Positions 48,006-56,763 of a DNA stretch of 64,000 nt are shown piece after piece. The DNA is from Lysobacter enzymogenes (lineage in GTDB: Bacteria > Pseudomonadota > Gammaproteobacteria > Xanthomonadales > Xanthomonadaceae): NCBI RefSeq assembly GCF_900106525.1, contig NZ_FNOG01000001.1, positions 572,128 through 636,127 of the forward strand, read 5' to 3'. Both the position numbers and the translations under genes were made by a program. How positions within the stretch are numbered: position 1 is the first letter of the stretch; the number at the start of each line of letters is the position of its first letter. Below the pieces are notes generated by a model. That model saw only the letters and a list, made by a program, of their open reading frames with translations. It was not told where the DNA came from and did not search any database.

Positions 48006-48622
48006 TGTTCACCGGCATCATCGAAGGCGTCGGCCGCCTGGTCTCCACCCAGCCCATCGGCGGCGACGTGCGCCTGCGCATCGCCACCGGCAGCCTGGAT
48101 TTCTCCCAGCCCAAGCTCGGCGAAAGCATCGCCGTCAACGGCGTGTGCCTGACCGTGATCGAGTTCGGCGCGGACTGGTACGACGCCGACGCGTCCACCG
48201 AAACCCTGGCGCTGACCACGCTCGGCGCGCTGCAGGCCGGGGCCAAGGTCAACCTGGAGCGCGCGATGCGGCCCAGCGACCGGCTCGGCGGGCATCTGGT
48301 CAGCGGCCACGTCGACGGCGTCGGCGCGGTCGAATCGGTGCGCGAGGACGCGCGCGCGCAACGCTGGCGCTTCCGCGCGCCGGCGCCGCTGCTGCGCTAT
48401 ATCGCCAAGAAGGGCTCGATCTGCGTCGACGGCGTCAGCTTGACCGTCAACGAAGTCGACAGCGAAGGTTTCGAAGTCGCGCTGATCCCGCACACCGTCG
48501 CCAACACCGCGTTCTGCGACGCCGCAGTCGGCGCGCCGGTGAATCTGGAGATCGATCTGGTCGCGCGTTACGTCGAGCGCCTGCTCGGCGAGCGGCCCGC
48601 CGCTGCGGAGGCTTCGGCATGA
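48005..48622 (+). CDS. ribE: riboflavin synthase alpha chain
   Basis: Converts two 6,7-dimethyl-8-ribityllumazine molecules to riboflavin and the pyrimidinedione. 205 residues with the two lumazine-binding repeats: MFTGIIEGVG, GESIAVNGVCLTV in the first and GHLVSGHVDGVG, SICVDGVSLTVNEV in the second. The aggagg at about 47992 has ideal spacing to the ATG. It is the first gene of the FMN-controlled transcript, and its stop overlaps the ribB start. Confidence 0.96.
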   Translation: MFTGIIEGVGRLVSTQPIGGDVRLRIATGSLDFSQPKLGESIAVNGVCLTVIEFGADWYDADASTETLALTTLGALQAGAKVNLERAMRPSDRLGGHLVSGHVDGVGAVESVREDARAQRWRFRAPAPLLRYIAKKGSICVDGVSLTVNEVDSEGFEVALIPHTVANTAFCDAAVGAPVNLEIDLVARYVERLLGERPAAAEASA

Positions 48623-49773
48623 GCTTCGCCACGGTTCCCGAATTGCTGGAAGAAATCCGCGCCGGCCGCATGGTCGTGATCGTCGACGACGAAGACCGCG
48701 AGAACGAAGGCGACCTGATCATGGCCGCCGAACTGGTGCGCCCGGCCGACATCAACTTCATGGTCACCCACGCCCGCGGCCTGGTGTGCCTGTCGCTGAT
48801 GCGCGAGCGCTGCCTGCAGCTCGGCCTCGGCCCGATGGTGCGCGACAACACCTCGCCGCACCACACCAACTTCACCGTCAGCATCGAGGCGGCCGAAGGC
48901 GTCACCACCGGCATTTCCGCCTACGACCGCGCCCACACCGTGCGCACCGCGGTGCGGCCGGACGCCAAGCCGTCGGATCTGGCCCAGCCCGGCCACATCT
49001 TCCCGCTGATGTCGCAGCCCGGCGGCGTGCTCAGCCGCGCCGGCCACACCGAGGCGGCCAGCGATCTGGCGATGCTGGCGGGCCTGGAGCCGGCCGGCGT
49101 GCTGGTCGAAGTGCTCAACCCCGACGGCAGCATGGCGCGGCGGCCGGAACTGGAGAAATTCGCCGCCGAGCACGGCTTGAAGATCGGTTCGATCGAGGAG
49201 CTGATCCGTTATCGCCTCGCCACCGAGCACACGGTCGAGCGCGTGGATTCGCGCCAGATCGAGACCGAGCACGGCCCGTTCCAATTGCTGAGCTATCGCG
49301 ACCGCCTGACCCGCGCGGTCCACTTCGCCTTGCAGCGCGGCGAGCCCGACGCAGCGCAGCCGACCCTGGTGCGCGTGCACATGCAGAACCCGCTGGCCGA
49401 CGCGCTGCACTGGCGCCGGCCCGACTTCGGCCCGGCGGTCGGCGACGTGCTCGCCGCGATCGCGCGCGAGGGCCGCGGCGCGCTGGTGCTGCTGTCCGAC
49501 CACGCCGACCCCGACGCGCTGCTGGCGCGGGTGCGCGAGCAACCCGGCGCGCACGAGCCGCACACCGACACCGACGTCCACGACGCCGCCGCGCCGCCGC
49601 CGACCCGCGGCCACGCCCTGGCCGAATGGCGCCGCAACGGCGCCGGCGGCCAGATCCTGGCCGACCTGGGCCTGGGCAAGCTGCGCGTGCTCGGCACCCC
49701 GCGCAAGCAGATCGGCCTGGCGGGGTTCGGGCTGGAGGTGGTGGAGTACGTGGATATCGCGACGTTGGGTTGA
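48619..49773 (+). CDS. ribB: 3,4-dihydroxy-2-butanone 4-phosphate synthase with degenerate GTP cyclohydrolase II domain
   Basis: The N-terminal domain (1-200) makes the four-carbon riboflavin precursor from ribulose 5-phosphate; its catalytic segments DDEDRENEGDLIMAAE, TSPHHTNFTVSI and SRAGHTEAASDLAMLAG are intact. The C-terminal 180 residues have the fold of GTP cyclohydrolase II (RibA) but lack its zinc cysteines and the expected active-site motif; the segment reads RVHMQNPLADALHWRRP. GTP cyclohydrolase activity is therefore unlikely, and a separate RibA should exist elsewhere. 384 residues from the ATG at 48619, coupled to ribE. Confidence 0.92.
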   Translation: MSFATVPELLEEIRAGRMVVIVDDEDRENEGDLIMAAELVRPADINFMVTHARGLVCLSLMRERCLQLGLGPMVRDNTSPHHTNFTVSIEAAEGVTTGISAYDRAHTVRTAVRPDAKPSDLAQPGHIFPLMSQPGGVLSRAGHTEAASDLAMLAGLEPAGVLVEVLNPDGSMARRPELEKFAAEHGLKIGSIEELIRYRLATEHTVERVDSRQIETEHGPFQLLSYRDRLTRAVHFALQRGEPDAAQPTLVRVHMQNPLADALHWRRPDFGPAVGDVLAAIAREGRGALVLLSDHADPDALLARVREQPGAHEPHTDTDVHDAAAPPPTRGHALAEWRRNGAGGQILADLGLGKLRVLGTPRKQIGLAGFGLEVVEYVDIATLG

Positions 49774-49822
49774 GGGCTGAGGTAAAGGCCGAGGCCGCCA
49801 GTCGCTGCGTCCTTTCCTACCG

Positions 49823-49954
49823 CATCCCCGCGAAGGCGGGGATCCAGAGCCTTCAGCGCCATCGCTCCAGATCGCCTTCCGGCGCCCGCGTCCATAGCGC
49901 GGGCTCCCGGTCGCGTCGTCCCGGCTCTGGATTCCCGCTTTCGCGGGAATGACG
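49823..49954. repeat. composite inverted repeat of about 134 bp, copy 1
   Basis: Left end catccccgcgaaggcgggga and right end attcccgctttcgcgggaat are each palindromic and also pair with each other through gatccagagcc and ggctctggat. The centre (cttcagcgccatcgctccag and onwards) is nearly identical in copy 2, so this is one mobile-looking unit rather than unrelated palindromes. Confidence 0.8.
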
Positions 49955-50004
49955 GGGGGAGGAAACGGCGGACGACTGGAGTGGTTCGGATCAAGCCACC
50001 AGCT

Positions 50005-50138
50005 GTCATCCCCGCGAAAGCGAGGATCCAGAGCCTTCAGCGCCATCGCTCCAGATCGCCTTCCGGCGCCCGCGCCCAAAGCGCGGGCCTCCGGGTCGCG
50101 TCGTCCCGGCTCTGGATTCCCGCTTTCGCGGGAATGAC
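50005..50138. repeat. composite inverted repeat of about 134 bp, copy 2
   Basis: Direct copy of the unit at 49823-49954, with the same centre (gccttcagcgccatcgctcc and onwards) and the right end ggattcccgctttcgcggga. The two are separated by only 50 bp. They fill the 557-bp gap between ribB and ribH together with a third, partial copy. Confidence 0.8.
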
Positions 50139-50199
50139 GGTTGGGAGGGAGGCGACGCGGTCGGGTCTGCGCGCGGCGGTCTCGGGGCGTGGTCCTGGC

Positions 50200-50227
50200 G
50201 CTGGATTCCCGCTTTCGCGGGAATGAC
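50200..50227. repeat. partial copy of the 134-bp repeat end
   Basis: Only the right end (gctggattcccgctttcgcg followed by ggaatgac) is present. It lies about 100 bp ahead of ribH. Confidence 0.75.
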
Positions 50228-50330
50228 AGCCCAAAACACCCGCGCACACCGCCCCCATCGCCCCGCAGCCCGCCACCGCCCCCCAACCGGTAAACTAACC
50301 CCCTTTCGCCCCAGCACAGCGACCCCCGCC

Positions 50331-50798
50331 ATGCCCCATTACGAAGGCGACCTGCGCAGCCCGCCGGGCGCGCGCTACGCCATCATCGCCAGCCGCTGGA
50401 ACCCGCGCATCACCGATACCCTGGTGGCCGGCGCGCGCAAGACCTTCGCCGACCACGGCATCGCCGAGGACGCCATCGACGTGATCCGCGTCCCCGGCGC
50501 CTGGGAACTGCCGGTGCTCGCGCGCCGCCTCGCCGTCGCCGGCAAGCACGCCGCGGTAGTGGCGCTGGGCTGCGTCGTGCGCGGCGACACCCGCCACTAC
50601 GAGCAGGTCGCCGACGGCTGTTCCGACGGCCTGATGCAGGTCTCGCTCGACTTCGGCCTGCCGATCGCCAACGGCGTGCTCGCGGTGGAACGCCACGAGG
50701 ACGCGGAAAACCGCGCCGGCGGCAGCCACGGCAACAAGGGCGAGGAAGCGGCGCTGGCCGCATTGGAAATGAGTCACCTGCTGGAGCAACTGCCATGA
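50331..50798 (+). CDS. ribH: 6,7-dimethyl-8-ribityllumazine synthase
   Basis: Joins the butanone phosphate made by RibB to the RibD product to form lumazine. 155 residues with the family landmarks [49 protein letters not shown] (with the catalytic His in RGDTRHYE) and [20 protein letters not shown]. The ATG at 50331 lacks a strong ribosome-binding sequence. The stop overlaps the nusB start (ATGA). Confidence 0.96.
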   Translation: MPHYEGDLRSPPGARYAIIASRWNPRITDTLVAGARKTFADHGIAEDAIDVIRVPGAWELPVLARRLAVAGKHAAVVALGCVVRGDTRHYEQVADGCSDGLMQVSLDFGLPIANGVLAVERHEDAENRAGGSHGNKGEEAALAALEMSHLLEQLP

Positions 50799-51265
50799 AT
50801 CGCCGCCGTCCCGATGGCATCGACCCCGTCGCGCGTTCGCGCGCCCGCCGCCGCGCCCTGCAGGCGATCTACGCCTGGCAGATGACCGGCACCAAGGCCG
50901 ACGAGATCATCGCCCAGTTCGCCCACGAACAGGCGCACGAAGTGGCCGACCTGGTGTATTTCGAAGACCTGGTGCGCGGCGTCGCCCGCCACCAGGCCGA
51001 CGACCTCGACCCGGCGCTGACCCCGTTCCTCGACCGCGAGATCGAGCAGGTCGACGCGATCGAGCGCGCCGCGCTGCGCATCGCCGCCTACGAACTGCGC
51101 CACCGTCTGGACGTGCCGTATCGCGTGGTCATCAACGAGGCCATCGAATCGGTCAAGCGCTTCGGCGCCGAGCACGGCCACACCTACGTCAACGGCGTGC
51201 TCGACCGCGCCGCCGCGCAGTGGCGCGCGGCCGAGGCCGCGGCTGCGGCCAAGGGCAAGCGCTGA
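50795..51265 (+). CDS. nusB: transcription antitermination factor NusB
   Basis: All-helical RNA-binding protein (156 residues) that joins NusE to form the boxA-binding complex in rRNA transcription. Characteristic segments are [53 protein letters not shown] and [20 protein letters not shown] followed by YVNGVLD. It overlaps ribH by 4 bp, the usual ribH-nusB arrangement. Confidence 0.96.
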   Translation: MNRRRPDGIDPVARSRARRRALQAIYAWQMTGTKADEIIAQFAHEQAHEVADLVYFEDLVRGVARHQADDLDPALTPFLDREIEQVDAIERAALRIAAYELRHRLDVPYRVVINEAIESVKRFGAEHGHTYVNGVLDRAAAQWRAAEAAAAAKGKR

Positions 51266-51388
51266 GGCGCGACGCGTGCGCAGCAACCAAGAACGAGCAG
51301 AGCGCCGCATTGGCGCCGTCCGCTCGGACCTGCGAGCCTCGCCGCGACGCGTTCCTCTCCGCTCGTTCCTCTTGATTCGCTGCAAGCC

Positions 51389-52414
51389 GTGACCGCCGAA
51401 TTCGACCTCATCGCCGTGATCCGCGCGCGCGCCGCCGCGCTCGCGGACGAGCGCGGCGATGTCGTGCTCGGCATCGGCGACGACGCCGCGCTGCTGGCGC
51501 CGCCGCCGGGCCGGCAACTGGTCGCGGCCACCGACACGCTCAACAGCGGCGTGCATTTCGCCGCCGACGCGCGGGCCGCCGACATCGGCTGGAAAGCGCT
51601 GGCGGCGAACCTGTCCGACCTCGCCGCGATGGGCGCCGAGCCGGCCTGGTGCACCTTGTCGCTGTCGCTGCCCGCGGGCGAGGCCGCCGCGCGCGCGACC
51701 TTCGTCGAAGGCTTCGCCGACGGCTTCCTGGAACTGGCCGCGCGCCATCGGGTGGCCCTGGTCGGCGGCGACACCACGCGCGGGCCGTTGTCGGTGTGCG
51801 TGACCGTGCTCGGCTTCGTCGAACCCGGTTGGGCGCTGCGCCGCGACGCGGCGCGGGTGGACGACGACCTCTGGGTGACCGGCACGCTCGGCGACGCCGG
51901 CGCCGCGCTCGCGCTCGACGGCATCGACGGTTATCGCGAATTCGCCGTGCGCCGCATCGACGGCGCCGACGCTGATCCCGCCGTCGCCAGCGCGCGCCTG
52001 CACGAGCGCCTGCGCCGGCCGCAGCCGCGCGTCGCCGCCGGGCGCGCGTTGCGCGGGCTGGCGCGCGCCGGCATCGACGTGTCCGACGGTTTGCTGGCCG
52101 ACCTGGGCCATCTGTGCGTCGCCTCCGGCGTCGGCGCCGTTATCGAGGCGGCCGCGCTGCCGGCCTCGCGCGCGCTGGCCGCGGCCTGCGCCGACGACGC
52201 CCGCCGCGCGCTGCAGCTCGGCGGCGGCGACGACTACGAGCTGTGCTTCACCGCCTCGCCGAACCAGCGCGACCCGATCGCGCGTTCGCTGGCGGCCTCG
52301 GGCACGCCGGCCAAGGTGATCGGCCGGATCCAGGCCGAACCCGGCGTGCGCGTGCGCCTGGCCGACGGCGCGGCGTGGACGCCGCCGCGGCGCGGCTACC
52401 AGCACTTCGCCTGA
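51389..52414 (+). CDS. thiL: thiamine-monophosphate kinase
   Basis: Phosphorylates thiamine monophosphate to the active diphosphate using ATP. 341 residues from a GTG start. The AIRS-like fold shows EFDLIAVIRA, VLGIGDDAALLAPPPGR, TDTLNSGVHF and the Mg/ATP segment LVGGDTTRGPLSV; the C-terminal half has GIDVSDGLLADLGHL and GGGDDYELCFTA. nusB-thiL is a common pair. The 123-bp gap after nusB contains an imperfect inverted repeat (gaacgagcagag near 51291, ctccgctcgttc near 51358). Confidence 0.95.
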   Translation: MTAEFDLIAVIRARAAALADERGDVVLGIGDDAALLAPPPGRQLVAATDTLNSGVHFAADARAADIGWKALAANLSDLAAMGAEPAWCTLSLSLPAGEAAARATFVEGFADGFLELAARHRVALVGGDTTRGPLSVCVTVLGFVEPGWALRRDAARVDDDLWVTGTLGDAGAALALDGIDGYREFAVRRIDGADADPAVASARLHERLRRPQPRVAAGRALRGLARAGIDVSDGLLADLGHLCVASGVGAVIEAAALPASRALAAACADDARRALQLGGGDDYELCFTASPNQRDPIARSLAASGTPAKVIGRIQAEPGVRVRLADGAAWTPPRRGYQHFA

Positions 52415-52585
52415 GTTCGCGCGCCTTCGTCGCGCGGCGTTTTCTTCCCGCGTCCTTGCGCAAATAGCCGAAACCGGTTTCCCGCGTCCGACCGTGCCAT
52501 CAGTTGGGACGTTGCGGCGAAAAAGTTCAGATCGCTTTCATCGCGCCGATGCAAGCCTGAACGCCTCTCTCCACGGACAGCCCGC

Positions 52586-53821
52586 ATGCGCCGGATCGCG
52601 CCGACTTCCCTCGTATCGCGTCGGCGCGGCCTCGCGCTGGCGGCCGCCGCGGCCCTGGCGCTGACCTTGCCCGGTTGCGGCGCGGTGCGCAGCATCGCCG
52701 GCATCAACACCGTCCATCTCGAACAGGCGAAAGTCGATTCGATGCAGGTCGATCTGGCCGACGGCGCCACCGCCATCTGCCCGCGCGAGCGCGTGCAGAT
52801 GCACGTCGTGGTCGGCGCGCAGCTGCCGCGGCAACCGGCGCCGCTGCTGTACGAAACCTGGCGCGGCAGCAACGGCACCCGCCGCAACGGCATGCTGGAT
52901 TTCCGCAACTTCGCCTTCAACAGCGAACAGGGCCGGTTCGACGAGCTGGGCTGGTTCACGCCCGATCCGGACGTGCTGGCCACGCTCGACGGTGGTTTCG
53001 CGATCGGCGCGAGCTTGCTGCATCCCAGCACGCAGCTCGCCCGCACCTTGCATTACCCCGCGCGCTACGACTGCATCGACAGCATCGGCGCGCCGGGCGG
53101 CCCCGGCGCCGCCGGTCGCGACGGCGGTTACGGCGACAGCGGCGGCAGGGGCTATGACGGCAATCACGGCGGCCGCGGCGCTTACGGCGGCAACGGCGGC
53201 GACGGCGAGCCGGGCGGCAACGGTTTCGAGGGCCCGCGCTTACGCGCTTACGCCACCTTCGTCGCCACCGCGCGCTATCCGAAACTGCTGGCGGTGCGGG
53301 TGGAAGGCGACTTCCAGGACTTCGTGCTCGCTCCGGCCGAACGCGCGTTCGTGGTCGTCGCCAGCGGCGGCCGCGGCGGCGCCGGTGGCGATGGCGGTGG
53401 TGGCGGCCGCGGCGGCGACGGCGGCCGTGGCGACGACGGCAACAAAGACAAGAACAGGGACGGCGCCGGTTACGGCGGCGATGGCGGCGACGGTGGCGAT
53501 GGCGGCTACGGCGCGCCCGGCGGCCTTGGCGGCGACGGCGGCCAGATCGAACTGATCTACGACCGCCGCTTTCCGGAGCTGGCCGGCCTGTTGCGCATGG
53601 ACGTGTCCGGCGGGCTCGGCGGCGACGGCGGCAGCGGCGGTTCCAGCGGCAGCGGCGGCGATGGCGGCCACGGCGGCCTGGGCTCGGGACGCGACGGACG
53701 CTCGGGCAACTACGGCAGCAGCGGCCCGAGCGGTCCCGGCGGGCGCGCCGGGTTCGCCCAGATGCAAGCCGGCGATGTGGCTGCGCGGTTTCGCGGCTTG
53801 CCGGGGGTGAAGCCGTTGTAG
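52586..53821 (+). CDS. glycine-rich repeat lipoprotein, first copy
   Basis: Lipoprotein of 411 residues (lipobox LPGC, lipidated Cys31; +2 Gly favours outer-membrane sorting). A unique domain (32-168) begins GAVRSIAGINTV and contains ICPRERVQMHVVVGAQLP. It is followed by three blocks rich in GGxGGx repeats (about 169-212, 256-312 and 339-385), separated by two beta segments (FVATARYPKLLAVRVEGDF and QIELIYDRRFPELAGLLRMD). Such spacing of Gly triplets suggests collagen-like or polyglycine-II structure; no Pro-rich collagen pattern is present. Function unknown. A paralogue follows. Confidence 0.75.
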   Translation: MRRIAPTSLVSRRRGLALAAAAALALTLPGCGAVRSIAGINTVHLEQAKVDSMQVDLADGATAICPRERVQMHVVVGAQLPRQPAPLLYETWRGSNGTRRNGMLDFRNFAFNSEQGRFDELGWFTPDPDVLATLDGGFAIGASLLHPSTQLARTLHYPARYDCIDSIGAPGGPGAAGRDGGYGDSGGRGYDGNHGGRGAYGGNGGDGEPGGNGFEGPRLRAYATFVATARYPKLLAVRVEGDFQDFVLAPAERAFVVVASGGRGGAGGDGGGGGRGGDGGRGDDGNKDKNRDGAGYGGDGGDGGDGGYGAPGGLGGDGGQIELIYDRRFPELAGLLRMDVSGGLGGDGGSGGSSGSGGDGGHGGLGSGRDGRSGNYGSSGPSGPGGRAGFAQMQAGDVAARFRGLPGVKPL

Positions 53822-54104
53822 CGGCGAAGGTGGCTGTGATGCACGCGGCTGCTTTCGCGGGTCGATGCAGCGCGCGCGATGCTCGCGTCGCTGCAGCGTT
53901 CGAACGGAAAGATGCAACGAAGCTGCGCCGAGATCGGCGCGCATCGGGCGGCCTCGGCCGCGCGGCGGTTTCGTGCGGCATCGCTCTCGCACAACGCGCG
54001 GCCACACGATGGCGACGGCCTCGCCGCATCGGACGCGGGGTTTAAGACGGTTTTAACGGCGGCAATGCGAGCCTGCCTTTCGACCGCCCCACGCGCTGGC
54101 CGAA

Positions 54105-55352
54105 ATGGATTTCATGCATCGCACAAGCTCCGCGTTTTCCATCGTGCGTCGCTCGCTGGCGCCGCTCGCGTTAGTCGTCGCAGCGCTCGCGTTGAGCGGC
54201 TGCAGCGCGGTGCGCACGATCGCCGGCGTCAATACCGTGGCGTTGCAGCAGGCCCGGGTCGATGCGATGGAAGTCGAGATCGGCACCGGCGCGCGGGTGA
54301 TCTGCCCGCGCCAGCCGCTGCAAATGCATGTGGCGGTGTCGGCGCAACTGCCGGGTCAAACGGCGCCGGCGACCTACGACACCTGGCGCGGCGTCCCGGG
54401 CATGCGCCGCAACGGCAAGCTGGATTTCGCCAATTTCGCGTTTTCCAGCGATCAGGGCCGGTTCGACGAATGGGGTCGGTTCGAGCCCAATCCCGACATC
54501 CTGGCCACGGTCGACAGCGGTTTCACCATCGTCACCCAACTGCTGCATCCCAGCGCGGGATTGAGCGATCGCCGGCACTACGACGCGGATTACAGCTGCA
54601 TCGTCAGCGCCGGCATTCCTGGCGCGCCGGGCCGCGCCGGCACGGACGGTTCGAGCGGCGCGTCCGGCGGCAGCGGCGGCAGCGGCGGCAACGGCCAGCG
54701 AGGAGGCGAGGGCGCAGCGGGCGAGGACGGCGGCCCCGGCGGCAACGGTTACGACGGGCCGCAGGTGCAGGTCTATGCCACCTATGTGCGCACCCTGCGC
54801 TATCCGAAACTGCTGGCCGTGCGCGTGCGCGGCGACATCAACGATTTCGTGCTCGCGCCGGCCGACCGGCCGCTGGCGCTGGTCGCGCGCGGCGGTCAGG
54901 GCGGTCGCGGCGGCAGCGGCGGCGCCGGTGGCGAAGGCGGCAGCGGCGGCAGTGGCAGCGCGAGCCGCGACGATGATCGCGACAACGGCCAGGGCGGCAG
55001 CGGCGGCGATGGCGGCCACGGCGGTTCCGGCGGCGAGGGCGGTGTCGGCGGCAACGGCGGCCGGATCGAGCTGATCTACGACGCGCGTTACCCGGAGCTG
55101 GCGCGCCAGTTGCTGTTCGATGTCGACGGCGGCTTGCCCGGCGAAGGCGGCGCGGCGGGCTCGCCGGGCCGGGGCGGTTCCGGCGGTTCGGGCAGCGGCG
55201 GCTCCGGCGGCAGCGGCAATTCGGGCAATTCCGGAAACTACGGCCGCTATGGTTCGGCCGGGCACGCCGGCAGCGCGCAGGCCGGCGCGGGCGAGGTCGC
55301 GCGCTACTTCCGTTCCATTCCCGGCATCGAGTTGCTGCCCGGGCAACGCTGA
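54105..55352 (+). CDS. glycine-rich repeat lipoprotein, second copy
   Basis: Paralogue of the previous gene, 415 residues, with lipobox LSGC (Cys33; Ser at +2). The unique domain is clearly shared (GCSAVRTIAGVNTVALQQAR, LDFANFAFSSDQGRFDEWG), as are the two beta segments (YVRTLRYPKLLAVRVRGDIN and RIELIYDARYPELARQLLFD). The Gly-rich blocks share the layout but not the exact repeats; here GGSGGSGG prevails over GGDGGDGG. The ATG at 54105 and another at 54114 are both possible. It lies 283 bp after the first copy and ends 22 bp from a convergent gene. Confidence 0.75.
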   Translation: MDFMHRTSSAFSIVRRSLAPLALVVAALALSGCSAVRTIAGVNTVALQQARVDAMEVEIGTGARVICPRQPLQMHVAVSAQLPGQTAPATYDTWRGVPGMRRNGKLDFANFAFSSDQGRFDEWGRFEPNPDILATVDSGFTIVTQLLHPSAGLSDRRHYDADYSCIVSAGIPGAPGRAGTDGSSGASGGSGGSGGNGQRGGEGAAGEDGGPGGNGYDGPQVQVYATYVRTLRYPKLLAVRVRGDINDFVLAPADRPLALVARGGQGGRGGSGGAGGEGGSGGSGSASRDDDRDNGQGGSGGDGGHGGSGGEGGVGGNGGRIELIYDARYPELARQLLFDVDGGLPGEGGAAGSPGRGGSGGSGSGGSGGSGNSGNSGNYGRYGSAGHAGSAQAGAGEVARYFRSIPGIELLPGQR

Positions 55353-55374
55353 GGCGCGCCGCGCCGCGCGCGAT

Positions 55375-56763
55375 TCATTCGTCCGGCAGCAACTTGCCCG
55401 GATTCAAGATGCCGTCCGGATCGAACGCGCCCTTGATCTGGCGCATCACCGCCAGCGTCTGCGCGCCGACCGCATGCGGCATGAAGTCGCGCTTGGCCAG
55501 GCCGATGCCGTGTTCGCCCGAGAGCGTGCCGCCCAGCGCCAGCGCCAGTTCGAACACGCGCCCCATCGCCGTGTGCGCGCGTTCGCTCTGCGCGGCGTCG
55601 GCCGGGTCGTAGAGCAGGTTGACGTGCAGATTGCCGTTGCCGGCGTGGCCGAAGCAGACGATCGGCAGGTCGAACTCGCGCGCCAGCGATTGCACGCCGT
55701 CGACCAGTTCGGGAATGCGCGAGACCGGCACCACCACGTCTTCGTTGATCTTGCCTGGCGCCAAGGTGCGCAACGACGGCGACAGCGCCTTGCGCGCGGC
55801 CCAGAGTTTTTCCCGCGCGGCTTCGTCGGCGGCGTCGTCGAGCGAGAGCAAGCCCTCGCCGGCGGCGGCGCGCTTGAGCGCGTCGAGCGCGTGCGCCAGG
55901 GTGTGGGCGTCGCCGTCGGCTTCGATCATCAGCAAGGCGCCGGCCTCGTGCGGCAGATCGGCGCCGCCGACATCGCGGGCCAGGCGCACGCATTGGCCGT
56001 CCATGAATTCCAGCATCGACGGCGTCACCGGCTGCGCCATCAGCCGCGCCACCGCCTGCGCGGCCGAGGACACGTCGCGATAGACCGCGCGCAACGCGGC
56101 GCGCGCCGGCGCCGACGGGGTCAGGCGCAGGCTGGCTTCGACGATCAATGCCAGCGTGCCTTCGCTGCCGACCAACAGGCGGTGCAGGTCGTAGCCGGTG
56201 GAGCCTTTGGTCGTGGCGGTGCCGCACACGATCAACTCGCCCGCGCCGGTGACCGCGGTCAGCGCCAGCACGTTGTCGCGGCTGGCGCCGTATTTCACCG
56301 CGCGCGGGCCGCCGGCGTTGCAGGCGAGGTTGCCGCCGATGCTGCTGTAGGCGGCGCTGGTCGGATCCGGCGGCCAGAACAGGCCGTGCGGCTTGAGCGC
56401 GGTCTGCAGGTCGCCGTTGAGCACGCCGGGCTCGACCACCGCGCAGCGGTCGCCGGGACGGATGTCGAGGATGCGGTTCATGCGCTCGAACGAAACCACC
56501 ACGCCGCCGGCGACCGGCACCGAGGCGCCGGTGGTGTTGGTGCCGCGGCCGCGCGCGACCAGCGGCACGCGCTCGCGTCGGCACGCGCGTACCAGCGCCT
56601 GCACCTGCTCGCGCGTGCGCGGCAGGGCGACGGCATCGGGCAGGGCGAGGCGGCGCGAGTTGTCGTAGGCATAGGCCAAACGCTCGCCCGGATCGGTCAG
56701 CCACGCGTCGCCGAGCAGTTGCGTCAGTTCGGCGTGCAGCGACGGCGGCAGCGGCGCGCTCAT
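55375..56763 (-). CDS. FAD-binding oxidase, GlcD/D-lactate dehydrogenase type
   Basis: FAD-linked oxidase of 462 residues from the ATG at 56763 (MSAPLPPSLHAELTQLLG); the open frame upstream is shadow. The FAD_binding_4 domain has PLVARGRGTNTTGASVPVAG and SIGGNLACNAGGPRAVKYG; the C-terminal FAD-oxidase domain has the FGHAGNGNLHVNL metal/active-site segment and GTLSGEHGIGLAKRDF. The substrate is a 2-hydroxy acid such as D-lactate, glycolate or D-2-hydroxyglutarate; the sequence alone does not decide. The start overlaps the stop of the DUF457 gene. Confidence 0.9.
   Translation of the reverse strand: MSAPLPPSLHAELTQLLGDAWLTDPGERLAYAYDNSRRLALPDAVALPRTREQVQALVRACRRERVPLVARGRGTNTTGASVPVAGGVVVSFERMNRILDIRPGDRCAVVEPGVLNGDLQTALKPHGLFWPPDPTSAAYSSIGGNLACNAGGPRAVKYGASRDNVLALTAVTGAGELIVCGTATTKGSTGYDLHRLLVGSEGTLALIVEASLRLTPSAPARAALRAVYRDVSSAAQAVARLMAQPVTPSMLEFMDGQCVRLARDVGGADLPHEAGALLMIEADGDAHTLAHALDALKRAAAGEGLLSLDDAADEAAREKLWAARKALSPSLRTLAPGKINEDVVVPVSRIPELVDGVQSLAREFDLPIVCFGHAGNGNLHVNLLYDPADAAQSERAHTAMGRVFELALALGGTLSGEHGIGLAKRDFMPHAVGAQTLAVMRQIKGAFDPDGILNPGKLLPDE

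Noticed and set aside
51266-51388. TPP riboswitch before thiL
   Set aside because: The ctgaga and related thi-box landmarks are missing. thiL follows nusB in a constitutive arrangement.
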